From assembly GCA_003056285.1 (NCBI GenBank), contig NDWU01000008.1, positions 1 through 55,247 on the forward strand: DNA of 55,247 nucleotides. Reading direction: 5' to 3'. A program made the position numbers and the translations under genes. The first letter of the stretch is position 1. Each line of letters begins with the position of its first letter. Below the pieces are notes generated by a model. It had not been told where the DNA came from, searched no databases, and saw nothing but the letters and a program-made list of their open reading frames with translations. This DNA comes from Candidatus Terraquivivens tikiterensis (GTDB lineage Archaea; Thermoproteota; Nitrososphaeria_A; Caldarchaeales; Wolframiiraptoraceae). Positions 1 through 8,127 of the stretch are shown here, piece after piece.

Positions 1-567
1 GCGAGGGTAAACAGAGCCAAGACATCAAAAAATCTTAGGAAGCTGTACAGGATTAGGCAGAGGCGCTTCAGGCATGCAATAAACGCTATGATAAAAACCA
101 TAATTGAAGACGCATATGCGCTTAGCGTATCAGAGATAGTGCTTGGAAAGCTTAAGGGAATAAGAGAAAGTAACCATAGCAATAAAGCAAACGCCATGAT
201 AAACAACTTCTGGAGCTTCAAGTACATAATTAGAAGAATCAGGGAAAAGGCTGAAGAGTATGGGATAAAAGTCGCCGAAGTAAGCGAGCACAAAACATCA
301 AGCATATGCCCCAGATGCAGGTCGGGCAGGGTAATCAAGCGAGGCAGGCTATTCGAATGCTTAGACTGCGGGGTCGAAGCCAACAGAGATTCCGTAGGCG
401 TCCTGAATATAGGGCTCGCTTGGGGAGCCAAGCTCCCCGCGGGAGCCGTTAACGGGGCGATGGCACGCCCCTTGCTTCTAAGGTGGGATGGTATGAGGTG
501 GGAGCCTAGAAGGGCGATGAGCGACCAACCTATGAGAACCTTAGAAGCAAGAATCTCCCGGCTTTAG
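1..567 (+). CDS. tnpB: TnpB (IS605 OrfB/IS1341 type), 5' end outside window
   Basis: The frame is open from base 1, so the protein is cut by the window edge; the track's ATG at 88 is internal. The visible part is the C-terminal half of a TnpB RNA-guided nuclease. It has a zinc ribbon with two CxxC pairs (SICPRC and FECLDC), followed by RuvC motif III (ANRDSVGVLNIG) with its catalytic Asp. Past the RuvC fold is a long Arg-rich tail that overlaps the element's right end, as expected where the omegaRNA overlaps the tnpB 3' end. The stop overlaps the truncated end of coaBC by 4 bp. This TnpB keeps its zinc finger, unlike the copy at 19753. Family is clear; whether the whole gene is intact cannot be seen here. 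Confidence 0.88.
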   Translation, partial: ARVNRAKTSKNLRKLYRIRQRRFRHAINAMIKTIIEDAYALSVSEIVLGKLKGIRESNHSNKANAMINNFWSFKYIIRRIREKAEEYGIKVAEVSEHKTSSICPRCRSGRVIKRGRLFECLDCGVEANRDSVGVLNIGLAWGAKLPAGAVNGAMARPLLLRWDGMRWEPRRAMSDQPMRTLEARISRL

Positions 568-585
568 CCGTGGAGAGTGTCAATC
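546..585 (+). repeat. Right end of IS200/IS605-family element (copy 1)
   Basis: The pattern GAAGCAAGAATCTCCCGGCT then TTTAGCCGTGGAGAGTGTCAA matches the right ends seen at 11739-11780 and 20858-20897 and, inverted, at 7941-7986. The shared core is GAAGCAGGAAGCC(N4)GGCTT(N)AGCCGTGG. It ends inside the coaBC reading frame, so it marks the insertion boundary. The exact cleavage site is not certain. Confidence 0.65.
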
Positions 586-1490
586 TCGAAAGAACGTTCC
601 GGCTTGTAATCTGCAACGGCTGCTGTGCTGAGGAATATATCCACGCCATCTTTAAGCTCTGCTGCGACCGCATTAAACATTTCATCAGTCGTTGGTGCTT
701 TTATGCAGCGGATGAAGGCCGGAGGTTGTGCCGTTCCGTGCCCCATCACCAGCTTAACGTCTGCCCCCCTGTAGTATGCAGATGTAGCTATTGCTATGCC
801 CATCTTGCCAGAGCTTAGGTTCGTAAAGACCCTTACCGGGTCAAGCCTTTCGACCGTGGCCCCTGCTGTCACGAACACTTTTAGGCCCTTCATGTCTGCC
901 TTTGGATGCAGAGCACGAATCACCCTCGCCAATATCTCGTCTACGCTTGCCATCTTTGCCTTCATCTCGGATACCGCTGGCTCCACTATTTCTACACCTA
1001 ATGTCCTTAGCTTACTCAAACATTCCCGAAACGTCGCAGATTCGTGCATGGAGTAGTGCATGGCCGGCGCGACGATCATCGGCATGCCTGAGCCCATGGC
1101 CGCCATAGCCAAGGCCGTTACGGGTGTGTCCGCTATTCCGTGAGCTAGCTTGCATACCGTGTTTGCCGTGGCTGGTGCTATCAGGACGAGCGCCGTCCTT
1201 GATTTTCCGCCCGTAAGGGCAACGTGCTCCAACCCTCCCGTCAACTTACAAATCGCCGGGTTGCCTGTTGCCCAGTACATCAATTCAGGGCTTATCAGCT
1301 TCTGGGCATCCTCAGACATTACGGGGATAACTTCTGCTCCGTGCCTCATCAGGCAACGGGCGATTTCTGGAGCGGGGTATGCGGCAACGCTACCGGTTAT
1401 GCAGTGAACGATCAGCTTGCCCTCGAGGATTTTGCTGTCCGTGCACTTTATGTCCTTCGACGGATGGTAAGCGTCCGGCGACGGGATCAT
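564..1490 (-). CDS. coaBC: Phosphopantothenoylcysteine decarboxylase / phosphopantothenate-cysteine ligase, 3'-truncated
   Basis: CoaBC makes 4'-phosphopantetheine for coenzyme A: CoaB joins phosphopantothenate and cysteine, and CoaC decarboxylates the product with FMN. The N-terminal CoaC flavoprotein is complete, with ITGSVAAY, a PATANT segment and PAMHYSMH near the active site. CoaB begins at about residue 200 with VTAGATVERLDPVR and NLSSGKMG and reaches STAAVADYKPE. It then stops after a short unrelated tail at the edge of the upstream TnpB element. The family is normally about 400 residues; here it is 308, so roughly the last 90-100 residues of CoaB are missing. The start ATG at 1490 sits about 26 bp from a TATA box, which suggests a leaderless mRNA. 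Either this copy has lost ligase activity or the missing part lies beyond the element. Confidence 0.87.
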   Translation of the reverse strand: MIPSPDAYHPSKDIKCTDSKILEGKLIVHCITGSVAAYPAPEIARCLMRHGAEVIPVMSEDAQKLISPELMYWATGNPAICKLTGGLEHVALTGGKSRTALVLIAPATANTVCKLAHGIADTPVTALAMAAMGSGMPMIVAPAMHYSMHESATFRECLSKLRTLGVEIVEPAVSEMKAKMASVDEILARVIRALHPKADMKGLKVFVTAGATVERLDPVRVFTNLSSGKMGIAIATSAYYRGADVKLVMGHGTAQPPAFIRCIKAPTTDEMFNAVAAELKDGVDIFLSTAAVADYKPERSFEIDTLHG

Positions 1491-1512
1491 CCCAATAATA
1501 TATAAACAACAG

Positions 1513-1520
1513 TTTATAAA
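1513..1520. promoter_or_regulatory. Palindromic TATA box between coaBC and zfx
   Basis: TTTATAAA is its own reverse complement. Leftwards it lies about 26 bp from the coaBC ATG, which fits a leaderless start at 1490. Rightwards it would give a short leader before the ferredoxin ATG at 1566. Inference from spacing only. Confidence 0.5.
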
Positions 1521-1565
1521 ACATAACTTAAAATATTACCTAAATTTTATCCAAACCTAAAGTGA

Positions 1566-1886
<321 letters not shown>

Positions 1887-1973
1887 CCTCCAGGCAATCT
1901 AAAGCCCAATTTTTTGTAATATCTTTTTTTACACCTGGACGTTTTTATCCTACCGAATAGAAAAGGAGCCGTT

Positions 1974-2867
1974 ATGCCTTCACGGTGCCCTGGCTTAGGG
2001 ATGACCAAGGGCGTATATTTAGCCGAGGCCTTGTGTGCAGGCGCACTATTCGGGACGGCCTCCGTATTCATAAGGTTCCTTCCCATGCTCGACGCTCCTA
2101 CTATAGGTTTCTACCGATTGGCGATTGCCGCTGCTTTTTTGGCGGCCGTCAACTACGTACTCTTCAAGCCTAGCCGCTCTGAGCTTTTATCTTATCTTAG
2201 GTACTCCGTACCTCTTGGCATACTCCTGGGCCTTCACTTCATCTTCTTCATATCGGCCGTAAAAAACACGACGGTGTTGAACGCAACGGTATTGGTGAAC
2301 ACGACGCCTGTATTCGCAACCGTAATAGGCTTAGCGCTATTCAGTATAAGACCAACCCTCGTGGCCCTGGCCGGATTGCCCATCAGCCTCGCAGGAACGT
2401 TTTTGATTGCCCTATCGACTGCTTCTTTAGCACCCGGGAACCTAAGCGGTGATTTGGAGGCTTTGGCGGCAGCCGTCCTTTGGGCGCTCTACTTGAACTT
2501 GGGAAGGCCCCTGAGGGAAAAGGTTCCGCTTCCTGTACTCATGCCGTTCATTTACATGGTCGCCGCTGGGGTCATGCTCTTGGCGATCTACGCATCCGGC
2601 AACCATGTAAATGTTCCCGAGCTTTCCCAGTTTAAGTTCCTGGTGGCTCTAGCGCTCCTTCCTACGGCATTAGGTCACACGCTACACTTTTCCTCTCTGA
2701 AGGGCCTAACACCCTTTCAGGCAGCTGCGACTGCTCTACTCGAGCCCATAGTGGCCTCCTCCCTTGCAGCTTTGCTATTCTTGGAGGTGCCGCACCCGGT
2801 TTTTGTCGTGGGTGCAATCGCTGTCCTTATCGGAATATTTCTTATCTCGAAAGAGATAACTTCCTGA
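1974..2867 (+). CDS. EamA/DMT-family transporter
   Basis: A 297-residue integral membrane protein with about ten hydrophobic helices in two similar halves, as in the drug/metabolite transporter (EamA, RhaT-like) family. The family signature is visible near the N-terminus (ALFGTASVFIRF) and in the second half (GHTLHFSSLKGLTPFQAA then LLEPIVASSLAAL). The substrate cannot be told; relatives export amino acids, nucleosides or other metabolites. It could start at 1974, where a T-rich TATA-like element lies about 30 bp upstream, or at MTKGVYLAEA (2001). It stands alone, with the ferredoxin upstream and a poorly coding stretch downstream. Confidence 0.88.
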   Translation: MPSRCPGLGMTKGVYLAEALCAGALFGTASVFIRFLPMLDAPTIGFYRLAIAAAFLAAVNYVLFKPSRSELLSYLRYSVPLGILLGLHFIFFISAVKNTTVLNATVLVNTTPVFATVIGLALFSIRPTLVALAGLPISLAGTFLIALSTASLAPGNLSGDLEALAAAVLWALYLNLGRPLREKVPLPVLMPFIYMVAAGVMLLAIYASGNHVNVPELSQFKFLVALALLPTALGHTLHFSSLKGLTPFQAAATALLEPIVASSLAALLFLEVPHPVFVVGAIAVLIGIFLISKEITS

Positions 2868-3378
2868 GTATAACTGAAGCAGCGCGGCGTCTGAGCAGCC
2901 AAGCCGGCGCTCTTGAAGGCCGTTACCTTCCGCTCGTCCTTCCAGGTTTGATGCCAGCCATAACCCATTCCCAGTTTTGCACGTATCCTTTCGGCCGAGA
3001 ACTTTCCTTCGGTATCAGCACGTCATCAGCCCCTTCGAGTGACAAGGTCTTGTAATCGACGACCTTAAAGCGGATTATGGCCTCAGAATTAGCCCGTACC
3101 AGGCATACAGGACCCACTGCGTTTATGCGGCCCACCATTCCCAAAGCCGTGAGCGTCAATGCCAACATTGGCGCATCCTATCCCACCAAGTACTTCGTCG
3201 CGATACCACGGATAGCACAGGTCCTTATGGCGGTAAGGTGGCCTCATCGACGCCGCTAACGTCCCTTCAACCTCGAGTAGTTTTTTGACGTCGTTTTCGG
3301 TAACGTGTATCGCGGGTAACGCAAAGGTATATGTAGGTAAGCCTTCAGTAGGAGTCTGCGACGGGAAGGTGCGCATGC
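2868..3378. other. 511-bp stretch without a convincing gene; possible decayed minus-strand gene
   Basis: Two minus-strand frames overlap here. The frame 2923-3168 has protein-like composition (IIRFKVVDYKTLSLEGADDV). The frame 3089-3466 contains NDVKKLLEVEGTLAAS near its middle. They could be two pieces of one gene split by a frameshift near 3170, but I recognise no family, and the frame at 2923 has an in-frame stop just before its ATG. I see no tRNA or clear repeat. Confidence 0.3.
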
Positions 3379-3630
3379 TTGGAGACAAAATACCTTGTGA
3401 AGGTCGAGCGGACGGAAAAATCCCTGAAACCTTCCAAGCAGAGCTTAGAGCTTTTAAAGGGGGCAATCAGTAAGAAGATGGTATCCAGTATGAAGAAGGA
3501 ACGGGTCAACTGTCCAGTCGCGGGCCGGTACGTTCCCTTCCTGGATTGCTTCGCGTGCATCTCGTTCATAAGGAGGGTTAGGGGCGAGGTTCACTGCGCT
3601 GGCATAGGATTCGGGCTCAGGTCCAAGTAG
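3379..3630 (+). CDS. Small Cys-containing protein, unknown function
   Basis: An 83-residue protein with a basic N-terminal half (LKPSKQSLELLKGAISKK) and a C-terminal Cys cluster: CPVAGRYVPFLDCFACISF, then a further Cys in GEVHCAG. The four Cys could bind zinc or an iron-sulfur cluster. The start is TTG, preceded by the purine-rich GGGAAGGTG, which looks like a ribosome site. The gene ends 6 bp before the end of the convergent PIN-ATPase gene. Composition and Cys spacing argue for a real gene; I cannot name the family. Confidence 0.55.
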   Translation: METKYLVKVERTEKSLKPSKQSLELLKGAISKKMVSSMKKERVNCPVAGRYVPFLDCFACISFIRRVRGEVHCAGIGFGLRSK

Positions 3631-3636
3631 GAACGC

Positions 3637-5433
3637 TCACGTCCTGAACACTTTTATCTCCTTACCAGCCACGAGCGCGCTCATCAGGGCCTTACCGCTG
3701 CTGCTAGACTTTGATACCCTTACCCTACCCTTTTTACCTACGACGGCTGTAAGGAGGTGCTCGCCCTCTACGTAAATGTTTATGGTCTTGCCGATTATAT
3801 CCTCGTCAAAAAGCACGTCTACAGTCTTTCCAGACTCTACGACCTTGAATCGCACTTCTTCACCCATCGTCGGGGCGAGCAGCTCAACGTCCAACCTTAT
3901 TCCGAGCTCTTCCTCTAGCCTTCTGATGGTCTCGCCCTTCCTTCCTATAAGCCTCGGTATGCTCTCCTTGCTTACCCTCACTATAGCTTTATCCGTCGAT
4001 ACTACCTCTACTCGGGCATTCGGGTCAAAGCGGCTCACGGCCGCCAACACCCTATCCTTTATCCCGCTCAGCTTTTGCTTGACGTCGGATACGGGAACTA
4101 TGACGTTCTCGTCACCGAACGTGTAGATCTCGTACTCCAACCTTCCGGTCTCGAAGTCCCTTACCTCTACGACAGGCCTTGCCAGGTCAGCCTCAACCAT
4201 CCCCGTCGGGACCTTGACGATGAGGCTCAGCTCGTAGACCTGCTTAACCTCGCCGTCCTTCAAGAATATCACCGTATCGATTATGTGCGGTATCATACCC
4301 AACTCAACCCTTCCTATGAAGCGCTGTATGGCATCGACTGGGTTGCTTGCATGGACGACGCCTATCATGCCTACGCCCGCAAGCCTCATGTCGGCGAACA
4401 CTTGGAAGTCCTTTCCCTTTCTAATCTCGTCAAAGACAGTATAATCTGGCCTGACGAGCAGCAGTATCTCCGCCGTCTTCTCGAAGTCGCCCTCTAGGGG
4501 CCCGTACTGGGTAACCTCCGGGCCCACCTGCAGGTCCCTCGGGGATTCAAGCGTCTTCACTATTTTCCCCTGCCTTGCATAGAACTCCGCAAGGCTCGAG
4601 GCGAACGTCGTCTTCCCGCTACCGGGCTGGCCGGCTATGAGTATGCCCTCAGCCCTACTCCTCAACCTTTCTATAAGCTTCTGGGAAAGGTGGTAGTCCT
4701 CGAGCGTGAGCTTTACGATGGGGCGGACTATGGTTAGCTCGAGGCCGTCCGAGAAGGGCGGTCTTGCTATGGCTATCCTGTAAGGACCTAGCTGTATGAC
4801 GAGGGCGCCGCTTCTAACTATTTCTATGCTACTGTCTCCCCTCGACCTGGCAGCCTCGATTATTTCGTTTATCATCTCGGATATTTCCTGCTGGGTGCAT
4901 GGCTCATCCCTAAGCCTAGTCAGCGTCAAGTTTCCTGGCTTTCCCACCTTCGCCATAGGCGGTGCGCCCTCCTTAAGGTGGAGGCTTAGCATCTCGTGCG
5001 TAAAGTATCTTTCGAAGGAAAGCTCAAACCTCTTCGGCTCTACGGGTATGTATCGTACGGAGATCCCCTCGGCCTCGGCCACCAGGGCCTGCACGTAGTC
5101 CGACGTGTAAAGCGTGGCACCCTCGGCCTTGGCGACGTCCCTTATCAGGGCATCTATCCTGCCGCTCCTTGCCAGCTTTATATCCTCCAGCGAGGGCCTC
5201 TCGCCCGAGAACCTTATAGGGATGTTCTTCTCTGCGCAGATGTCCCTTATCCTTTTAAGCTCGTTCAACCCTATGAAGCCTGGCTCCCGTTTTTTCGAGG
5301 CCTGAGCTTGGAGCTCGTCGACGACAGCAACCGGTATTATTACCTCGCATCCCTTCGACTCTTCCGACTGAAGGTACTCCGTAAGCTTACCGTTTATCAC
5401 AACGCTGGTATCTGGAACTATCTTCGTATGCAT
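3637..5433 (-). CDS. PIN domain - ATPase - KH domain protein
   Basis: About 598 residues in three parts. The N-terminal PIN-like nuclease fold has VPDTSVVINGKL at the first acidic position, a conserved ELKRI segment and LYTSDYVQ at the last. The centre is a secretion/PilT-like P-loop ATPase with Walker A GQPGSGKTT and a Walker B-like YTVFDEIR. The C-terminal KH RNA-binding motif is IPRLIGRKGETIRRLEEELG. The family is widespread in archaea and probably acts on RNA, though its role is not well known. I place the start at MHTKIVPDTSVV (5433), not at the track's 5661, because the longer N-terminus is unlike the family and overlaps the divergent DUF488 gene. It shares a 73-bp divergent promoter region with that gene. 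Confidence 0.88.
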   Translation of the reverse strand: MHTKIVPDTSVVINGKLTEYLQSEESKGCEVIIPVAVVDELQAQASKKREPGFIGLNELKRIRDICAEKNIPIRFSGERPSLEDIKLARSGRIDALIRDVAKAEGATLYTSDYVQALVAEAEGISVRYIPVEPKRFELSFERYFTHEMLSLHLKEGAPPMAKVGKPGNLTLTRLRDEPCTQQEISEMINEIIEAARSRGDSSIEIVRSGALVIQLGPYRIAIARPPFSDGLELTIVRPIVKLTLEDYHLSQKLIERLRSRAEGILIAGQPGSGKTTFASSLAEFYARQGKIVKTLESPRDLQVGPEVTQYGPLEGDFEKTAEILLLVRPDYTVFDEIRKGKDFQVFADMRLAGVGMIGVVHASNPVDAIQRFIGRVELGMIPHIIDTVIFLKDGEVKQVYELSLIVKVPTGMVEADLARPVVEVRDFETGRLEYEIYTFGDENVIVPVSDVKQKLSGIKDRVLAAVSRFDPNARVEVVSTDKAIVRVSKESIPRLIGRKGETIRRLEEELGIRLDVELLAPTMGEEVRFKVVESGKTVDVLFDEDIIGKTINIYVEGEHLLTAVVGKKGRVRVSKSSSSGKALMSALVAGKEIKVFRT

Positions 5434-5463
5434 GCTTCTCTCCACATCCGAAAACCCTTGCGG

Positions 5464-5474
5464 TAATATATATT
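5464..5474. promoter_or_regulatory. TATA element between PIN-ATPase and DUF488 genes
   Basis: TAATATATATT is near-symmetric and lies 31 bp from one start codon (5433) and 33 bp from the other (5507), so it could serve both directions. Inferred from position only. Confidence 0.4.
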
Positions 5475-5506
5475 TGAGCTTGCAATACTTTGGACGGCCA
5501 CTTGAC

Positions 5507-5944
5507 ATGGGTGGCAGGGTAACGATATACACAATAGGCCACGGTAGCAGGAGCAAGGAGGCTTTCCTGAACCTTCTCAGGAACCACGGTATCAAGGTTT
5601 TGGCAGATGTCAGGCGCTGGCCGACTTCCAAGACGGAGCACTTTAAGCGCGAGCGCCTCAAAGAATGGTTGAGCGAGGCCGGTATAGAGTACGTATGGCT
5701 TGGCGATAGCCTTGGTGGGTATAGGGCTGGAGGCTACGAGGCTTACACGCAGACTGAGAGGTTCAAAGAAGGCCTAATGGCTTTGGTGGAGCTTACAAAA
5801 AGGGGCAGGGTTTGTATCATGTGCCTCGAGGTTGGGCCGTCGGGCTGTCACCGCCGATTCATAGCTGAAAAGCTGGTCAGCATGGGTTGCGACGTCGTCC
5901 ACATAATATCCGAGAAGAAGTGGATAAGGGTCGGGCAACCTTGA
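5507..5944 (+). CDS. DUF488 family protein
   Basis: A 145-residue cytosolic protein of the DUF488 family. Recognisable are the N-terminal TIYTIGHGSRSKEAFLNLL, the LADVRRWP segment, the LGDSLGG motif and the C-terminal VCIMCLEVGPSGCHR, whose CxxE...CHR residues are the most conserved in the family. The biochemical function is unknown; some relatives lie near DNA-repair or defence genes. I start at MGGRVTIYTIGHG (5507), because the extra 25 residues in the track read through the divergent promoter. It faces the HAD gene tail to tail across 19 bp. Confidence 0.85.
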   Translation: MGGRVTIYTIGHGSRSKEAFLNLLRNHGIKVLADVRRWPTSKTEHFKRERLKEWLSEAGIEYVWLGDSLGGYRAGGYEAYTQTERFKEGLMALVELTKRGRVCIMCLEVGPSGCHRRFIAEKLVSMGCDVVHIISEKKWIRVGQP

Positions 5945-5963
5945 CTGTGCAGAAGCTTAAGCA

Positions 5964-6644
5964 TTACCCTCGTATGATGCTTAGGAGATCGGATAGGGAT
6001 CCGATGATGAAGTCCGGCCCCTTCTCTGCCAGCACGCCCTCCGGGTGAGCCCCTCCCAAGACCGCTACGGACTTCACGTTCATGCTCTTCGCCGCCTCCA
6101 CGTCGTAAGCGCTATCACCTACGTAAACAGCTTCCTCGGATGATACACCGAGCAGGCTTAAAGCTTTCTTCAACAAATCGTTTGCCGGCTTTATCCTTTC
6201 AACATCGTCCCTTGTTACGAGAAGGTCAACGTACGCCGCCATGCCGCATTTCTGGAGCGCCAGCAGCACCGCCTCCCTACAGCTGTTCGTCGCCACGGCA
6301 ACCATTATGCCCATGGATTTTAAACTCATGAGGACGTTTAACGCATCCTTCCTCGGCGATGGTGCAGATGCTGCCTCAAGCTCGAACTTCTCCATAACCT
6401 TAAAAACCTCGCACCTTACAAGATCGTTAAGCTCCTTACGTACGGCCGTCGCCTTCGAGATTAAAGTTTGTATGGAGTCCTCGGGCGATAGGTCTCCGGG
6501 GTCGAGTCCCAACTCCCTTAGCCTTGAGATTATTTCCAGCTTCGCATCCCTGACCCTCAGCTTGAACTCGACGAGCGTACCGTCTAGGTCGAAAATTGCC
6601 GCTTTTACTCTAAACGATTTTTCCCCAACGTCCACGGAGCGCAC
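5964..6644 (-). CDS. HAD-superfamily hydrolase (phosphoglycolate phosphatase-like)
   Basis: A 226-residue HAD phosphatase. Motif I is FDLDGTLVEF (nucleophile and acid/base Asp), motif II is VATNS, motif III is the Lys in ERIKPAND, and motif IV is VGDSAYDVEAA. A helical cap lies between motifs I and II, as in phosphoglycolate phosphatase and beta-phosphoglucomutase relatives. The substrate cannot be told from sequence. The start is GTG. It lies 46 bp downstream of the TGS GTPase gene on the same strand, so the two are probably co-transcribed. Confidence 0.87.
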   Translation of the reverse strand: MRSVDVGEKSFRVKAAIFDLDGTLVEFKLRVRDAKLEIISRLRELGLDPGDLSPEDSIQTLISKATAVRKELNDLVRCEVFKVMEKFELEAASAPSPRKDALNVLMSLKSMGIMVAVATNSCREAVLLALQKCGMAAYVDLLVTRDDVERIKPANDLLKKALSLLGVSSEEAVYVGDSAYDVEAAKSMNVKSVAVLGGAHPEGVLAEKGPDFIIGSLSDLLSIIRG

Positions 6645-6690
6645 CCAAGGGAGTCGCGTAGCGTTTCAAGAAACCTACGGCCGCTCTACT

Positions 6691-7905
6691 TTAGCCTCTC
6701 CTAGTGGTCGAGACTATCGTCAGAACGTCCCTATCCTTAAGTTGATAGTCAGCTGGTAGCCTCAAACCAGTCCTCGCGTCTATCGCATAGAGGAGCCCCT
6801 TCGCCAGCTCGGTATGTATCTCTTTAGCTAGGTCCATTACGGTGGAGCCGCTCGGAAGCAGATAGGCATCCGGTAGGACGTTCCCGTGCCTGTCGGTTAG
6901 CTTCGTTATGTCGTATACTGGATAGACCGTGTTCATCCTTAGCAGCTTAAAGACCGCCACGTTTATCGCAAACTGTACGCCCGTCCTCATGTAGTCTTTC
7001 AAGACCCTCTCTTTAACGAAATCTAAAGCCCAACGTTGCTTGTCGGTTAGCAAGCTTTCCTGAACTATCTCGAAAGTTTCTTCGCCTGGCAAGTACCTTA
7101 TGTAACCTTTCTGCTCAGCCCTTCTCAGCAACAACTCCGCTTCCGCACTGCAAGGCACGACTATCCTATCGGAAAACTGATCCCTCAGCAGCTCGAAGTT
7201 TTTTGACGCCGTCTCTATATCTATCTTGTTGGCAACTATTATGGTAGGCTTCGAGACCTCCCTCAATTTCTCTGCAAACTTCTTGTCGTCCATCTTAGTC
7301 CAGTTCTCAAAATCCTTCTTCTCCAGGCCGCTCTGCTTCAGGGCAGTCCTTACGTGCTCAGCGGTTACCTTAGCACCCCTCAAAACTTCTGCCACGCTGT
7401 CCGGTAGGGTTTTCCCAGACTTTATGTCCTTAATTATCCTGCTCTCAGATTTTTCTATTAGCTTGAGAAACCACATAACAAGCTCCTCCTCGATGTCGTA
7501 AACATCCGCTATCGGGTTTCCCTGACCCGGCTCCGTTAACCTACCCTCTTCGTCAACGCTACCGGATGCGTCAACGACGTGGAGCAGGGCATCCGCCTCC
7601 GATGCGACAGCCAAGAACTGGTTTCCAAGCCCCTTGCCAACCCAAGCGCCCTTTATCAAGCCGGGTAGGTCTATCAGCTCCACGGGTATGTGCCTCCAAC
7701 CATCAACGCACTTTGAATTTTTGGGATTATCCTTCACGTTGAACTCTCTACAGACGCAGAGGGTTATGGCGTTCGTTATCCCGTAGTTCGGTTGCTTCGT
7801 CGTGAAAGGGTACGTGGAAACCTCTGCCGATTGAAGCGTGGCAGCGTTAAAAAACGTCGTCTTGCCCGTATTCGTTTTACCAATGAGCCCAATCTTTATG
7901 GGCAC
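6691..7905 (-). CDS. Obg/YchF-like GTPase with TGS domain
   Basis: A 404-residue translation-associated GTPase of the archaeal/eukaryotic Ygr210-like branch of the Obg-HflX superfamily. G1 is GKTNTGKTTFF, G3 is DLPGLIKGAWVGKGLGN, and G4 is VANKID. An inserted helical segment (about residues 140-230) separates G3 and G4. The C-terminal TGS domain ends in YAIDARTGLRLPADYQLK. Members bind ribosomes and are thought to act in translation quality control. The start is GTG at 7905, supported by GGTGGT 7 bp upstream as a Shine-Dalgarno site. The HAD phosphatase gene follows. Confidence 0.92.
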   Translation of the reverse strand: MPIKIGLIGKTNTGKTTFFNAATLQSAEVSTYPFTTKQPNYGITNAITLCVCREFNVKDNPKNSKCVDGWRHIPVELIDLPGLIKGAWVGKGLGNQFLAVASEADALLHVVDASGSVDEEGRLTEPGQGNPIADVYDIEEELVMWFLKLIEKSESRIIKDIKSGKTLPDSVAEVLRGAKVTAEHVRTALKQSGLEKKDFENWTKMDDKKFAEKLREVSKPTIIVANKIDIETASKNFELLRDQFSDRIVVPCSAEAELLLRRAEQKGYIRYLPGEETFEIVQESLLTDKQRWALDFVKERVLKDYMRTGVQFAINVAVFKLLRMNTVYPVYDITKLTDRHGNVLPDAYLLPSGSTVMDLAKEIHTELAKGLLYAIDARTGLRLPADYQLKDRDVLTIVSTTRRG

Positions 7906-7940
7906 TTCCTACCACCTATATATTTCAAATGGGGAACGGT

Positions 7941-8060
7941 AAGCGAGCCACCCACGGCTTAAGCCAGTAGGCTTCCTGCTTCAACGAAGGGAGAGGAAAA
8001 TATAAACTTTGTTCGCTCTCATACCATGCATAAACGGTGTGGGATCTTCCGCCCACAGCG
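7941..8060 (-). mobile_element. TnpB-less mini-element (left and right ends of an IS605-type element)
   Basis: Read on the minus strand, 7986 to 7941 gives the IS right-end pattern GAAGCAGGAAGCC(TACT)GGCTTAAGCC then GTGGGTGGCTCGC. Positions 8060 to 8011 match the block upstream of the intact tnpB copy: both contain ATCCCACAC, a GTATGAGAGCGAAC/GGATGAAAGCGAGC segment, and a short inverted repeat (GTGGG...CCCAC). The two ends lie about 25 bp apart with no room for a gene. This is a non-autonomous element, or the retained ends of one that lost tnpA and tnpB, between the divergent GTPase and serS genes. Confidence 0.6.
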
Positions 8061-8090
8061 TTAAAAAAAGTTTGATGGACGTCAAAAAAG

Positions 8091-8096
8091 TATATA
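8091..8096 (+). promoter_or_regulatory. TATA box of serS
   Basis: TATATA, preceded by an A-run (CAAAAAAG), lies about 34 bp upstream of the serS ATG, predicting a start near 8120 and a leader of only about 8 nt. Confidence 0.55.
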
Positions 8097-8127
8097 GAGC
8101 GATAAGTTCTCTTCTGCTGTAAATGCC

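Noticed and set aside
5434-5661. N-terminal extension of the PIN-ATPase ORF
   Set aside because: It reads antisense through the divergent promoter and the DUF488 gene, and the family starts at the PIN domain.
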